A stretch of 64,000 nt of DNA, taken from Streptosporangiaceae bacterium (GTDB taxonomy: Bacteria; Actinomycetota; Actinomycetes; Streptosporangiales; Streptosporangiaceae). The notes under the pieces are model-generated. The model worked only from the letters and a program-made list of their open reading frames with translations. It was not told the origin of the DNA and made no database searches. Positions 26,739-35,317 of the stretch are shown one piece after another. How positions within the stretch are numbered: the stretch's first letter is position 1; every line of letters begins with the position of its first letter. The stretch spans positions 1 to 64,000 of the forward strand of contig JASHOE010000303.1 in the NCBI GenBank assembly GCA_030041275.1, written 5' to 3'. The translations under genes and the position numbers were made by a program.

Positions 26739-27860
26739 ATGTCGGTCATGATCAAGATTGCCTGCCGCGCCTGCCGAGAGCTGCGTGGCGCGGTCGTCCT
26801 TGATTTGGGTAACCAGCCCGCCTCCGACTTCTTCCCCGAGGCGACTGATCCGGGTCCCGACATACTCTATCCGCTGCAGATGTGGCTGTGCTCGGCGTGC
26901 GGGCTGGCTCAACTCGTCGCCGATCCGACCGTGTCGGCCGAGCCGCGCGGCGTCGAGCCGGCCGCGCTGGTCGCCCAGGCGGCTGAGGCCGTCGATCGTG
27001 TCCAGGCGGCCGGCCTGCTCCCCGCGGGAGCCGCCGTCGTCGAGTACGGCAGCCCGCACGGCGGTTCCTGGCTCCGACTCCTCGCCGACCGCGGTTTGGC
27101 GCCGGTCCCTGAGTCGGAGTCCGCGGGCGTGATCATCGACTGCTTCGGCATGATGCATGCTGCCGATCAGCACGCCGCGCTGGCAGCCCGGGCTGCGAGG
27201 CTGAGCAGCGGGGGAGTGCTGCTGCTTCAGTACCACTCCCTTGAGGCGATTATCCGCCATGGCCAGTGGAATGCGCTGCGGCACGGTCACTACGCCTACT
27301 ACTCCACCACAGCGCTGACGAGCATGCTCAGCATGCACGGCCTGCGCCCGCGGACCGCGTGGCGTTTCGACCTCTACGGCGGGACCGTGCTGCTCGCCGC
27401 GAGCGCGGCCACGGACGGCTTCGGCGGCCCGGACGCCACGATCCGCTCGCTGCTGGCATCCGAAGCCCGAGCCGGGGTGCTCGACCCGGCGGTTCTTTCC
27501 GGCTTGCAGAGCGACACCGAGCGGCGTGCCGTCGGCCTGAGTAACTGGCTCGCGGCTGAGCGAGCCGCCGGACGCACCGTCCTTGGTTACGGTGCCGCGT
27601 CGCGCGCGGTGGCGCTGTTGTGTCAGGCAGGCGTTGACAGAGTCCTCCTGCCGGGAATCGTCGACGCCTCGCCAGGCAAACGCGGGCTGCGGATGCCCGG
27701 CACCGACATACCTGTGCTGGATACCGGCGTCTTGCGAGCCACTCGGCCGGATTCCGTGCTGCTGTTCGTCGCCGACCTGCTCACCGAGGTGCGCGCGGAC
27801 TTCCCTTGGATTGAAGCCTCGGGCGGTCGCTGGGTGGTGGCGGACGCGATCGGCTCCTGA
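26739..27860 (+). CDS. Shortened sugar C-methyltransferase homologue, probably catalytically dead
   Basis: The 373-residue protein keeps the N-terminal zinc domain (CRACRE ... LCSACGLAQL) and the C-terminal domain (LGYGAASRAVALL) of the C-methyltransferase family. In the middle the SAM-binding part is shortened by about 30-40 residues relative to the neighbouring intact enzyme; motif I reads VVEYGSPHGGS. The catalytic segment reads RHGHYAY instead of YHEHFSY, losing Tyr and Glu. It may act as a scaffold or regulator of the intact enzyme, or methyl transfer may be lost. Start at ATG 26739 or 26748. Confidence 0.75.
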   Translation: MSVMIKIACRACRELRGAVVLDLGNQPASDFFPEATDPGPDILYPLQMWLCSACGLAQLVADPTVSAEPRGVEPAALVAQAAEAVDRVQAAGLLPAGAAVVEYGSPHGGSWLRLLADRGLAPVPESESAGVIIDCFGMMHAADQHAALAARAARLSSGGVLLLQYHSLEAIIRHGQWNALRHGHYAYYSTTALTSMLSMHGLRPRTAWRFDLYGGTVLLAASAATDGFGGPDATIRSLLASEARAGVLDPAVLSGLQSDTERRAVGLSNWLAAERAAGRTVLGYGAASRAVALLCQAGVDRVLLPGIVDASPGKRGLRMPGTDIPVLDTGVLRATRPDSVLLFVADLLTEVRADFPWIEASGGRWVVADAIGS

Positions 27861-27871
27861 CATTGGCGAGC

Positions 27872-28441
27872 TCAGACGGGCTGCAGGATCAGCCGAAGCC
27901 GTTCCAGGCAGCGACCGCGGGTCGGGCCGATGCTGCCTATCGGCAGGCCCAGCTGGTCTGAAATCTCCGTATAAGAGATCGGTGGGTCGGCCATCAGCAG
28001 CGCGAGCAGCTGCTGCGATCGGCCCGGCAGCGTGGAGACCGCCGCCCGAACCTCCTGCGCGCGCTCCCCGGCGAGCAGCCGCTCCTCGACGTCGGGCTGG
28101 TGCTCCGTGGATTGCCCGAACGTCGCGTCGTGATCGCTGACCAACAGGACCCTCTTGCTCGCAGCGAGATGGCGCAGGCACTCGTGCCGCGCCGTCGTCG
28201 CGAGCCAGCTGCCGATACGTTCCGGGTACTCGATCCTGTCGATGTGCTCGAGGAGCCGGAGCCACGTGGTTTGGACCACATCGGCGGCGTCGATTTCGGC
28301 CAGCCTGAAATCTCTGGTCATGGCCCAGATGAGCCTGGAGTACTGATCGACGAGGCGTTCCCACGCAGACTTGTCGCCGGCCGCTGCTTGCCGCACGAGG
28401 CTCGCGACATCAGGGGAGCTGCGGTAATCGGGCGCAGTCAT
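27872..28441 (-). CDS. ECF-type RNA polymerase sigma factor
   Basis: A 189-residue sigma factor with region 2 (SRLIWAMTRDF, DAADVVQTTWLRLLEHIDRIEYPERIGSWLATTARHECLR) and region 4 (LPGRSQQLLALLM, ISYTEISDQLGLPIGSIGPTRGRCLERLR). It would direct transcription of an unknown regulon. The ATG at 28441 gives the usual size; the frame stays open upstream but is not codon-biased like a gene. No anti-sigma factor is adjacent. It borders the polysaccharide island, which makes the island a candidate target. Confidence 0.88.
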   Translation of the reverse strand: MTAPDYRSSPDVASLVRQAAAGDKSAWERLVDQYSRLIWAMTRDFRLAEIDAADVVQTTWLRLLEHIDRIEYPERIGSWLATTARHECLRHLAASKRVLLVSDHDATFGQSTEHQPDVEERLLAGERAQEVRAAVSTLPGRSQQLLALLMADPPISYTEISDQLGLPIGSIGPTRGRCLERLRLILQPV

Positions 28442-29011
28442 CGTCGCCGTGTCGGCGAGCGTCGAAGGCGCCACGCGCCGAGTCCTGTCGGCCGACCTGT
28501 TCAATCGACACCGCCCGCGCGCATCACGCAGGGCGCGGTTCGACCCGTGCCACTGCGGAAGCGATCCGAGCGCGCAGGCGGCCTTGCCGCCAGCGCCCAG
28601 CCGACATCGATGCGCGCGACCGGCTGACAACTTGCGCCGGTCCCGGCAGTTCGGCCGTGCGTTGGGATTCGAACGAAATGTCCGAATCCCAAGCGTTCGG
28701 GGACAATCAAGTACTCCGCCACGCGCCCTCCCACACATTTCAGCGGCGCGCAGCGGCCCCGTACCGCGCACTCGCTCCCCAGCCTTAGTTCTCAGTGGCA
28801 TAGGAGGAGACGCACAGGTGAGCGGCAGGGTTGACACGCGCTCCCCCAAGACTTCGTTACAAACTTTGGAGTCGCGTTATTAACCGATTAGACAGAATTC
28901 TGTTGATGTGCCTGAAGTCGTGGGCTTTGGTGCTGTCGGCATGAGACCTCGTGTTTCGACCTCGCGTGATCGCCCCATTGCGGACTGACGCGGGCAGTTA
29001 GTATCGGCTGC
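28442..29011. other. 570-base gap with an inverted repeat and A/T-rich tract
   Basis: I see no convincing gene here. It contains a perfect 10-bp inverted repeat with an 11-base loop at 28662-28692, a TTGACA at 28831-28836 without a good -10 partner, and an A/T-rich patch at 28855-28910. It must carry promoters for the sigma factor (minus) and the deaminase-like gene (plus). Confidence 0.5.
28662..28692. promoter_or_regulatory. Perfect 10-bp inverted repeat, possible operator or hairpin
   Basis: TTGGGATTCG at 28662-28671 and its exact reverse complement at 28683-28692 flank 11 bases. It lies about 220 bases upstream of the ECF sigma gene start. There is no T-run on either side, so an operator or RNA hairpin is more likely than a terminator. 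Confidence 0.45.
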
Positions 29012-29365
29012 GTGAGCGAGGCGGTGCCTGCGGAGCCCGGACCAGAGGACGTTAAGATCATCGCCCTCGCGAGGGCTGCCAGAGCCCGGGTAGCTGCAGC
29101 GGAGGGAGCGGCGGTGCGCGACGAGACCGGCCGCACCTATGCAGCAGCGGCGGTGGCGCTCCCGTCGCTCCAGCTTTCTGCGCTCCATCTCGCCGTTGCG
29201 ATGGCGGTCTCGAGCGGCGCCGGCAGCCTCGAGGCGGCCGCCCTGGTGAGCGATGCGGCCGCGCCGGACCCTGGAGACGTGAAGGCGGTACGCGAACTAG
29301 GGCCGAGCGCCGTGGTCTTCCACGCGGCACCTGACGGCACAATCCTGGCAACACTGTTGCCCTGA
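29012..29365 (+). CDS. Cytidine-deaminase-like small protein
   Basis: A 117-residue protein of a kind found near era in many actinobacteria, with AEGAAVRDETGRTYAAAAVALPSLQLSALHLAVAMAVSSGA. The fold is that of cytidine deaminases, but the catalytic His/Cys-Glu and Cys-x2-Cys zinc residues are not visible, so it is probably not an active deaminase. It starts at GTG 29012. The next gene follows after 4 bases. Confidence 0.75.
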   Translation: MSEAVPAEPGPEDVKIIALARAARARVAAAEGAAVRDETGRTYAAAAVALPSLQLSALHLAVAMAVSSGAGSLEAAALVSDAAAPDPGDVKAVRELGPSAVVFHAAPDGTILATLLP

Positions 29366-29369
29366 CGTC

Positions 29370-30386
29370 GTGGCTCAGATTGTGAATCGAGACGAAGCTG
29401 GCCCCGGCCGGGGTGATGCCGGCCCGAACGGGCCCACGCTCGATTTCAGCAGGCCCGCGGCGGCCACGCCGAAGCGCCCGTCCGTCGAGCGCTGGGACCC
29501 GAGCGGACCCACGCTCGATTTCGGCAGTTCCAAGACCGCGACGCCGAAGCGCCCGTCCATCGAGCGCTGGGACCCGAGCGGGCCCACGCTCGATTTCGGC
29601 AACCCATGGGTGGGTATGCAGCTACGCCCGCCTCTCGAGCGCTGGGATCCCGAGGCGCCGACGCTCGATTTCGGCGACCCCTGGGCGGCTGAGCCGACCC
29701 CACCACCCCCGCCCGTCGAACGCGCTGGGGGATGGCTAAAACGCTGGCCTCTCATCCTCGTCCCAGTGTGGGCCGCGCTGGCCGCCGTGAATATCGTGGT
29801 ATTCGGCCTTGGCACCAGGGCACCGGAGGCCGCGGCCAGGACGACCACAGCACCACGCGTCACCGCTACGGTGCCGGCCTCGTCGGCGAGTACCCCGCCG
29901 AGCACTCCATCGCCATCGGTCCAGGCAACCGTGACACCAGAAGTCCTCGCGCCCGTTGGTGTCATCGCCTACGGGCCTACCGGACCAGGTTCAGGCGACG
30001 ATTCGAGCCGTGCCGTCGACGTGATCGACGCGAGCGCGGGCAGCCCGTGGCAAACGGACTGGTACCGCACCGCCGCGTTCGGCAACCTGCAAGCCGGCAC
30101 TGGGTTGCTCATTGACATGGGTCGGCCGGTGACTATCACGAGCGTTCGGATCATCCTGGGCTCAACACCCGGTACCGACCTGGAATTGCTGACTGGAAAC
30201 GCCCCCGCGCAATCGCAAATGCTGATCCAGGCTAGTGCCAGCGATGCAGGTGGCAGTATCACTCTGCATGTGGCCCACCCCAAGTCAGCTCGATACCTGC
30301 TGATCTGGTTGACCCGGCTGCCACCGGACTCGGCCGGCACATTCCAGGCAGCCGTCTACAACGTGAGGCTTGATGGCACCCCGTGA
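29370..30386 (+). CDS. Single-pass membrane protein with four 25-residue repeats and discoidin-like external domain
   Basis: A 338-residue protein with three parts. The cytoplasmic N-terminus has four copies of a 25-residue unit ending in GPTLDF (residues 21-26, 46-51, 71-76, and APTLDF at 96-101), with ERWDPSGPTLDFG between. A membrane helix spans about 125-147. A Pro/Ser/Thr-rich linker and an external domain (195-338) with SPWQTDWYRTAAFGNL and GLLIDMGRPVTITSVRI follow. The external part resembles the F5/8-type domain at the C-terminus of Rv3910-like MviN/pseudokinase proteins of mycobacteria, suggesting a sugar or peptidoglycan ligand. Start at GTG 29370, 4 bases after the previous stop. 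Confidence 0.75.
   Translation: MAQIVNRDEAGPGRGDAGPNGPTLDFSRPAAATPKRPSVERWDPSGPTLDFGSSKTATPKRPSIERWDPSGPTLDFGNPWVGMQLRPPLERWDPEAPTLDFGDPWAAEPTPPPPPVERAGGWLKRWPLILVPVWAALAAVNIVVFGLGTRAPEAAARTTTAPRVTATVPASSASTPPSTPSPSVQATVTPEVLAPVGVIAYGPTGPGSGDDSSRAVDVIDASAGSPWQTDWYRTAAFGNLQAGTGLLIDMGRPVTITSVRIILGSTPGTDLELLTGNAPAQSQMLIQASASDAGGSITLHVAHPKSARYLLIWLTRLPPDSAGTFQAAVYNVRLDGTP
29431..29672 (+). repeat. Four in-frame 75-nt repeats
   Basis: The core ACGCTCGATTTC begins at 29436, 29511, 29586 and 29661, exactly 75 bases apart, and encodes the TLDF units of the membrane protein. Neighbouring copies are nearly identical at the DNA level (CCGAAGCGCCCGTC also repeats), pointing to recent tandem duplication. 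Confidence 0.9.
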
Positions 30387-30416
30387 CCCGATCCGACGGG
30401 TAGCCGTGACCGTTCC

Positions 30417-31196
30417 ATGATTGCGCTGCTTCCTGCCCACACTCGCCGAATCGCAAGGTCGGTCCTGGCCTGCTGCGTGATTCTCGTCGGCGGCGTCGGC
30501 GCACTCGTCCTGACACTGGGGGAGGCGCAGCGGCTGGACACCGCGGTCGACTCCGCCGTGCAGGCCTGGGTCGGCCAGCACGAGCGCGCGCTGACCCTGG
30601 TGGCCGGGCTCGGCGAGAAAGTCGACGTCGCCGCTGCCGTCGTTGTCCTCGTTGGGCTCTGCCTGGCCCGGCGCAGGCTCAATGGGGCCGTCCTCGCGGC
30701 TGTCGCCATTCCGGCCGCGCCAGCTCTCACCGAGTACGTGCTCAAGCCGCTTTTCACGAGACACCAGCCCTACGGCGCGTATCCGAGCGGGCACACAACG
30801 GCAGCGTTCGCCGTGGCGACTGTTGTGGCCGTCTTGGTCGCGACGCCTGCTGACCGGATTTCAGCTCGGTGGCGGATGGCGATCGCGCTGGCCGCGTTGC
30901 TCGCGGCGGCCGCGGTTGGCGTGGCGGTGATCGGGCTCGGACTCCACACGCTTGTTGATGCCGTGGGCGGGGCCGGGGTCGGTACGGGCGTGGCCTTGTC
31001 CGCAGCGCTGCTGCTCGACCTGCCGATCGCACTGCGGCTGCTGACTCTCGTGGCGGGCGCTGGGCGCGAACTGCTACGACGACTCCGTGGCGAGCGCGTC
31101 CAGCACGAGCGGCCCGGTTTCACCCGCGCCGCTGCGGCAGACTTGCCGGGTGCCAACCGACGAGACAGCCGAGATGAGCACGTCGGCAAGGACTGA
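30417..31196 (+). CDS. PAP2-family membrane phosphatase-like protein
   Basis: A 259-residue protein with about five to six membrane helices and a basic tail. PAP2 motifs are present but altered: KPLFTRHQP in place of a K-x-R-P-like first motif with QP instead of RP, an intact YPSGHTT second motif, and GLGLHTLVDAVGG as the third, which lacks the usual Arg of SRxxxGxH. It could be an undecaprenyl-pyrophosphate phosphatase or lipid phosphatase relative. Its 3' end overlaps the next gene's start by 23 bases. Confidence 0.72.
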   Translation: MIALLPAHTRRIARSVLACCVILVGGVGALVLTLGEAQRLDTAVDSAVQAWVGQHERALTLVAGLGEKVDVAAAVVVLVGLCLARRRLNGAVLAAVAIPAAPALTEYVLKPLFTRHQPYGAYPSGHTTAAFAVATVVAVLVATPADRISARWRMAIALAALLAAAAVGVAVIGLGLHTLVDAVGGAGVGTGVALSAALLLDLPIALRLLTLVAGAGRELLRRLRGERVQHERPGFTRAAAADLPGANRRDSRDEHVGKD

Positions 31197-32139
31197 AGGA
31201 AAGCCACAACTGGTCCCCACCGCAGCTGGCGGAACTGTCGCCGTGCTGGCGGCGGCCGCCGCGTGGGGCAGCACGGGTACGGCTGCCCACTTTGCTCCGG
31301 CGGGCGTGAGCTCGGCGTCCGTGGGTGCGGCCCGGATCGCGCTCGGCGGCGCGCTGCTGTTCGCGCTCGCCGTACGTACGAGTGACAGCAGGCGGACGGT
31401 CGCGCACCTCGCGGCCGGGGGCGACCAGCCCTGGCGCGCGCGAGCCGCGATCGCGCTGGCGGCCGCCGCGGTGGCCGGCTATCAGGTGTGTTTCTTTACC
31501 GCCGTACGGGTGACCGGCGTCGCGATCGGCACCGTGGTGGCAATCGGCGGCGCGCCGGTCCTCACCGGCTTGCTGACCCGGCTGACCGGGGGTGCGCCGC
31601 TCGGACGCCGCTGGATCATGGCCACCACGGCGGCGGTAGCGGGCTGCGTCGTGCTGGTCACCGGTGGCCGCGCGGCTGGCGTGCACCCTGAGGGCGTACT
31701 GCTGGCGTTGGCGGCCGGGCTCTGCTACGCGGTGTATGCCGTGGTCGCGGCACGCCTGATCACGCGAGGCAACCCAGAGACGGCAGTGATGGGCCTGCTC
31801 TTCGGCGGTGCCGCTGTGCTGCTCCTGCCGGTGCTCGTGGCGAGCCCGGCCGGCTGGCTAGCCACCGGGCGGGGCCTGGCCGTTGTCGGTTACCTAGGCG
31901 TCGTCACGACGGCTGTCGCGTACCTGCTCTACGGCAGCGGCCTGCGGACGGTCACGGCCCCCATGGCCGTCACGATCGGCCTCGCGGAGCCCGCCGTCGC
32001 GGCGCTGCTGGGCCTGATCGTGCTGAGCGAGCGGCTCAGCGTGACCGCGGTGATCGGCCTGATCCTGATCGGCCTCGCCCTGATCGGCCTCACCGGCGGT
32101 CGTACCAGTGCCCCGCTACCCTCCGGCCCGCCTGGCTAG
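31174..32139 (+). CDS. EamA/DMT-family transporter
   Basis: A 321-residue membrane protein with ten helices in two EamA repeats: AAAAWGSTGTAAHFAP at the start of the first and GLCYAVYAVVAARLI at the start of the second, with LAEPAVAALLGLIVLSERLS near the end. These carriers export or import small metabolites. The ATG at 31174 lies inside the PAP2 gene end. Substrate unknown. Confidence 0.85.
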   Translation: MSTSARTEGKPQLVPTAAGGTVAVLAAAAAWGSTGTAAHFAPAGVSSASVGAARIALGGALLFALAVRTSDSRRTVAHLAAGGDQPWRARAAIALAAAAVAGYQVCFFTAVRVTGVAIGTVVAIGGAPVLTGLLTRLTGGAPLGRRWIMATTAAVAGCVVLVTGGRAAGVHPEGVLLALAAGLCYAVYAVVAARLITRGNPETAVMGLLFGGAAVLLLPVLVASPAGWLATGRGLAVVGYLGVVTTAVAYLLYGSGLRTVTAPMAVTIGLAEPAVAALLGLIVLSERLSVTAVIGLILIGLALIGLTGGRTSAPLPSGPPG

Positions 32140-32182
32140 AGCTATGTGTCGGTCACCTGGCGCGGTGCGGCAGAATCGCGAC

Positions 32183-33106
32183 GTGGGAACCCCGTCACCG
32201 CAGCCGTCAGCCGAGTTCAGGTCCGGCTTCGCTTGCTTCGCCGGGCGGCCCAACGTGGGCAAGTCCACCCTTATGAATGCCCTGGTCGGCACGAAGGTCG
32301 CGATCACCAGCAGCCGTCCGCAGACGACCAGGCGGGCAATCCGCGGCATCGTGCACCGGCCGGATGCGCAGCTGGTCATCGTCGACACGCCCGGCCTGCA
32401 CCGCCCGCGGACGCTGCTTGGCGAGCGCCTCGACAGCCTCGCCCGCTCGACGCTCACCGAAGTCGACGTCATCGGCTTCTGCGTCCCCGCTGCCGAGCGG
32501 ATTGGACCTGGCGACAAATACCTGGCGGCTGAGCTCGCGAGCCTCGGCAAGACGCCGGTCGTGGCGATCGTGACCAAGACCGATCAGGCCGCCCGGCCGC
32601 AGGTAGCGGAGCAGCTCGCGGCTGTCGGCGCGCTCGGCGAGTGGGCCGACGTCGTCCCGGTGTCGGCGGCAACCGGCTTCCAGCTCGACGTCCTGGCGGA
32701 CGTGCTGGTATCGCACCTGCCGCCCGGCCGACCGCTCTACCCGGACGGCGATCTCACCGACGAGCCTGAGCAGATCCTCGTCGCCGAACTCATCCGCGAG
32801 GCGATCCTCGAGGGGGTCACAGACGAACTGCCGCACTCGATCGCGGTCGTGGTCGAGGAGATGGGCCCGCGGCCCGACCGGGACGATCTCGTCGACGTGC
32901 ACGCGGTGATGTACGTCGAGCGCCCTAGCCAGAAGGCCATCGTTCTGGGCGCGCGCGGGTCCCGGCTTAAGGAGGTGGGCACGGCGGCCCGGCGGCAGAT
33001 CGAGGGCCTGCTCGGCAGCCGCGTCTATCTGGACTTGCGCGTCAAGGTCGCGAAGGACTGGCAGCGCGACCCGCGCCAGCTGCGTCGACTTGGCTTCTAC
33101 GACTGA
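32183..33106 (+). CDS. era: GTPase Era
   Basis: The 307-residue protein has G1 GRPNVGKST (21-29), G3 DTPGLHRP, G4-like TKTD, and a C-terminal KH domain with VLGARGSRLKEVGTAARRQIE, the full Era pattern and length. Era binds 16S rRNA and assists 30S subunit maturation. I use the GTG at 32183. Its 3' end overlaps the convergent acetyltransferase by 10 bases. Its place near recO and uppS is typical of actinobacteria. Confidence 0.96.
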   Translation: MGTPSPQPSAEFRSGFACFAGRPNVGKSTLMNALVGTKVAITSSRPQTTRRAIRGIVHRPDAQLVIVDTPGLHRPRTLLGERLDSLARSTLTEVDVIGFCVPAAERIGPGDKYLAAELASLGKTPVVAIVTKTDQAARPQVAEQLAAVGALGEWADVVPVSAATGFQLDVLADVLVSHLPPGRPLYPDGDLTDEPEQILVAELIREAILEGVTDELPHSIAVVVEEMGPRPDRDDLVDVHAVMYVERPSQKAIVLGARGSRLKEVGTAARRQIEGLLGSRVYLDLRVKVAKDWQRDPRQLRRLGFYD

Positions 33107-34113
33107 GTGAGGTCCAGCTGCCAGGTTCGAGTGACGCCGCTGACCTCGAACCCGAGCTGGGCGTTGATGTTGATCATGTAGTCGTTGGCGCCGGCGTTGT
33201 CGGTCACGAAATAGCTGATATCGGGCGCCGCCGAGGTGAGCAGTTCGAGCATCGCGACCTTGACCAGCAGTCCCAGGCGGTGCCCGCGGTGCGCCGGCAG
33301 CACGGCAGTGAGCTGCTGAATGCCGCAGTCCGGGGCGCTCGAATCGATGAGGACCTGGGTGATGGCGACGAGCTGGCCGCTCGCGTCATGGCGGGCGGCG
33401 ACCGTGTAGGAGTCCATTCCGTACTCGGCGATGAGTTTCTCGGCCCGCCTGACCCGATCGGCGTCCCACACCGACGGTTCAACGCCGACGTTGCGCGGCG
33501 CGTCAGCGAGCGCGGCATGCACGGCCGCGACCTGCTCGAGCTGATTCTCCGGCGCCGGGCCGGCCCAGGACTGCAGCGAGTAACCGGCCGATCGTGCCTC
33601 CGCTGCCCGGCGCAGCCCGGGCAGCCTGGCGCGCGCGGCCGCGTCGAACCGCAGGCTTCGGTGCATGTTGGGGATTCCGGCGGTGGCGCCGACGGCAGCG
33701 GCGAAGGCCGCGCCCGACGATTCGTCCCACGCATCGGCCGCGAGCTGGGTCCGCCCGGACTGCCGGGCCCGGTCCGCGCAGTGGTGCAGCAGCGCGGTGC
33801 CGATCCCAGCCCGCCGCCGGTCCGGCGGCACGCGCAGCACGACGCTGGCCCGCGAGAGGTTCTCGCGGCTGGGCAGCGTCAGCAGGTAGCAGCCGACAAC
33901 CTCGCCGGATGCATCGGACCCGGCCCAGCTCTCGTGCGGGTTGCCGTCAAAGCCCTCCACCCACTTGGCCGTGAACGACGCCAGCGACCAGGGCGGCTGG
34001 TCGGCCGGCTGGTCCGCCTTGATGCACGCCTGCACGATCCGGAAGCAGCGCTCCAGCCGCTCCGGGTCGTCCGCTCCGTCGAACCGCTTGATCTCCACCC
34101 CGGCATCCAACAT
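33097..34113 (-). CDS. Tandem-GNAT acetyltransferase, copy 1
   Basis: A 338-residue protein with two GNAT domains. The N-terminal one carries RRAGIGTALLHH (acetyl-CoA pyrophosphate loop); the C-terminal one carries HRGHRLGLLVK, and the end reads DYMININAQLGFEVSG, the usual last beta-strand of GNATs. Substrate unknown. A paralog lies 91 bases upstream on the same strand. Such double-GNAT proteins in actinobacteria include mycothiol synthase (MshD), but the closest function cannot be set. Confidence 0.83.
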   Translation of the reverse strand: MLDAGVEIKRFDGADDPERLERCFRIVQACIKADQPADQPPWSLASFTAKWVEGFDGNPHESWAGSDASGEVVGCYLLTLPSRENLSRASVVLRVPPDRRRAGIGTALLHHCADRARQSGRTQLAADAWDESSGAAFAAAVGATAGIPNMHRSLRFDAAARARLPGLRRAAEARSAGYSLQSWAGPAPENQLEQVAAVHAALADAPRNVGVEPSVWDADRVRRAEKLIAEYGMDSYTVAARHDASGQLVAITQVLIDSSAPDCGIQQLTAVLPAHRGHRLGLLVKVAMLELLTSAAPDISYFVTDNAGANDYMININAQLGFEVSGVTRTWQLDLTQS

Positions 34114-34204
34114 CGGCGCGCCCGGGTCGGCAAACGGATTACCGGCCCGGCAGCCCGGCGGCCCGCTACGACCCCAGGCACTCGGTGGGCGCCATGCACG
34201 CCGG

Positions 34205-35227
34205 CTAGGCAGTGACCGCGAGCCTGACCGCCGCCGCGACAGGCAGCTCGTAGGACTGGAAGTAGTCGCTGATGCGGTGCCCGAGTGCTTCGTTGACAGC
34301 GATCATGTGCTGGTTGCCAGCTGCGTTGAACGTCGAGATCTGCCGGATCTGCGGCTCCGCCGTGGCGAGCCACTCCAGCATCGCCACCTTGATCAGCGTG
34401 CCGAGCCGATGGCCCCGGTGTGGCCGGGTCACGGCGGTGAGCTGCTGAAGCGCATAACCGGGCGCGCCGCCCGGGTCGACGGTGACCTGCGTCACCGCGG
34501 CCATCGCGCCGGTGCTGTCCTGGATCGCCGCGACGGAGTACTCGCGGGTGCCCTGCGTGACCGATCGCTGCTCGGCGGCCCGCAGCCGGTCCGCATCCCA
34601 GCTGATCGGCTCGTAGCTGGCGCTGTGTGGTGCGTCCGCCATCGCGGCGTTCAGGGCGCACGCGCTGGCGACGAGGTCATCCGGTGTGGGGCCTATCCAC
34701 CGGCGGAGCGAGTAACCGGCCGTGTACGGCTCCGTCTGGGCCCGCAGCCCCGGCAGCCGGCCGAGCAGGTCTGCGCCGACGTCGAGGATGCGCCGCACGT
34801 CCTGAAGGCCAGCTCTCGCTCCCACCGCCGCAGCGAACGCCGCGCCGGGCGAGCCGATCCGTGCATCGCCCATCAGCAGCGTCCGCCCGGTCGCTTCTGC
34901 CTGGCGGCCGGCGTGTGCGAGCAGCGCTGTCCCGATCCCGCGCTGCCGCGAGCCGGCGCCGACGAGCAGATTGATGAACCCGTTCTGGCGGTTCTCGCGT
35001 TGCGGCAGTTCCAGGGCATAACAGCCGAGTGGCGACCCCGAGTCGGCGGTCGCCAGCCAGCACTCCTGCGGCTCGTCAGGGAAGCCGTGCGCCAGCCAGC
35101 CCCTGAGCATGCCGAGCGACGGCGGCGGCACGTTCGGGTCGTCCTCCGCCTGAGCACCCACGATCATGTCGTGACAGGCTCGCAGCCGCTCCTCGTCGCT
35201 GGCCGGGTCGTACTGCTCGATGCGCAC
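34205..35227 (-). CDS. Tandem-GNAT acetyltransferase, copy 2
   Basis: A 340-residue paralog of the preceding gene with the same plan: RQRGIGTALLAHAGRQA in the first GNAT domain and HRGHRLGTLIKVAMLEWL in the second, ending with HMIAVNEALGHRISDYFQSYEL. The repeated order and sizes show a tandem gene duplication. Start at ATG 35227. Substrate unknown. Confidence 0.83.
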   Translation of the reverse strand: MRIEQYDPASDEERLRACHDMIVGAQAEDDPNVPPPSLGMLRGWLAHGFPDEPQECWLATADSGSPLGCYALELPQRENRQNGFINLLVGAGSRQRGIGTALLAHAGRQAEATGRTLLMGDARIGSPGAAFAAAVGARAGLQDVRRILDVGADLLGRLPGLRAQTEPYTAGYSLRRWIGPTPDDLVASACALNAAMADAPHSASYEPISWDADRLRAAEQRSVTQGTREYSVAAIQDSTGAMAAVTQVTVDPGGAPGYALQQLTAVTRPHRGHRLGTLIKVAMLEWLATAEPQIRQISTFNAAGNQHMIAVNEALGHRISDYFQSYELPVAAAVRLAVTA

Positions 35228-35317
35228 GCCTGCCAGCCAATAACGATGAGTAGCGAGGTCGCAAGCGAATATCTGAGCTACCGCCGGCTCCGCTGGCGAT
35301 TACCTTTGCCTCCCGCG

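Noticed and set aside
28442..28849. Upstream extension of the ECF sigma factor frame by 136 codons
   Set aside because: The extension is Arg/Pro-rich without domain or codon bias; family size fits the ATG at 28441.
28818..28883. Short GTG frame after GGAGGAG
   Set aside because: Only about 21 codons, spacing of the ribosome site is too long, and no conservation can be judged.
28892..28903. 12-bp palindrome ACAGAATTCTGT
   Set aside because: A palindrome of this length is expected several times by chance in 64 kb and it has no partner site.
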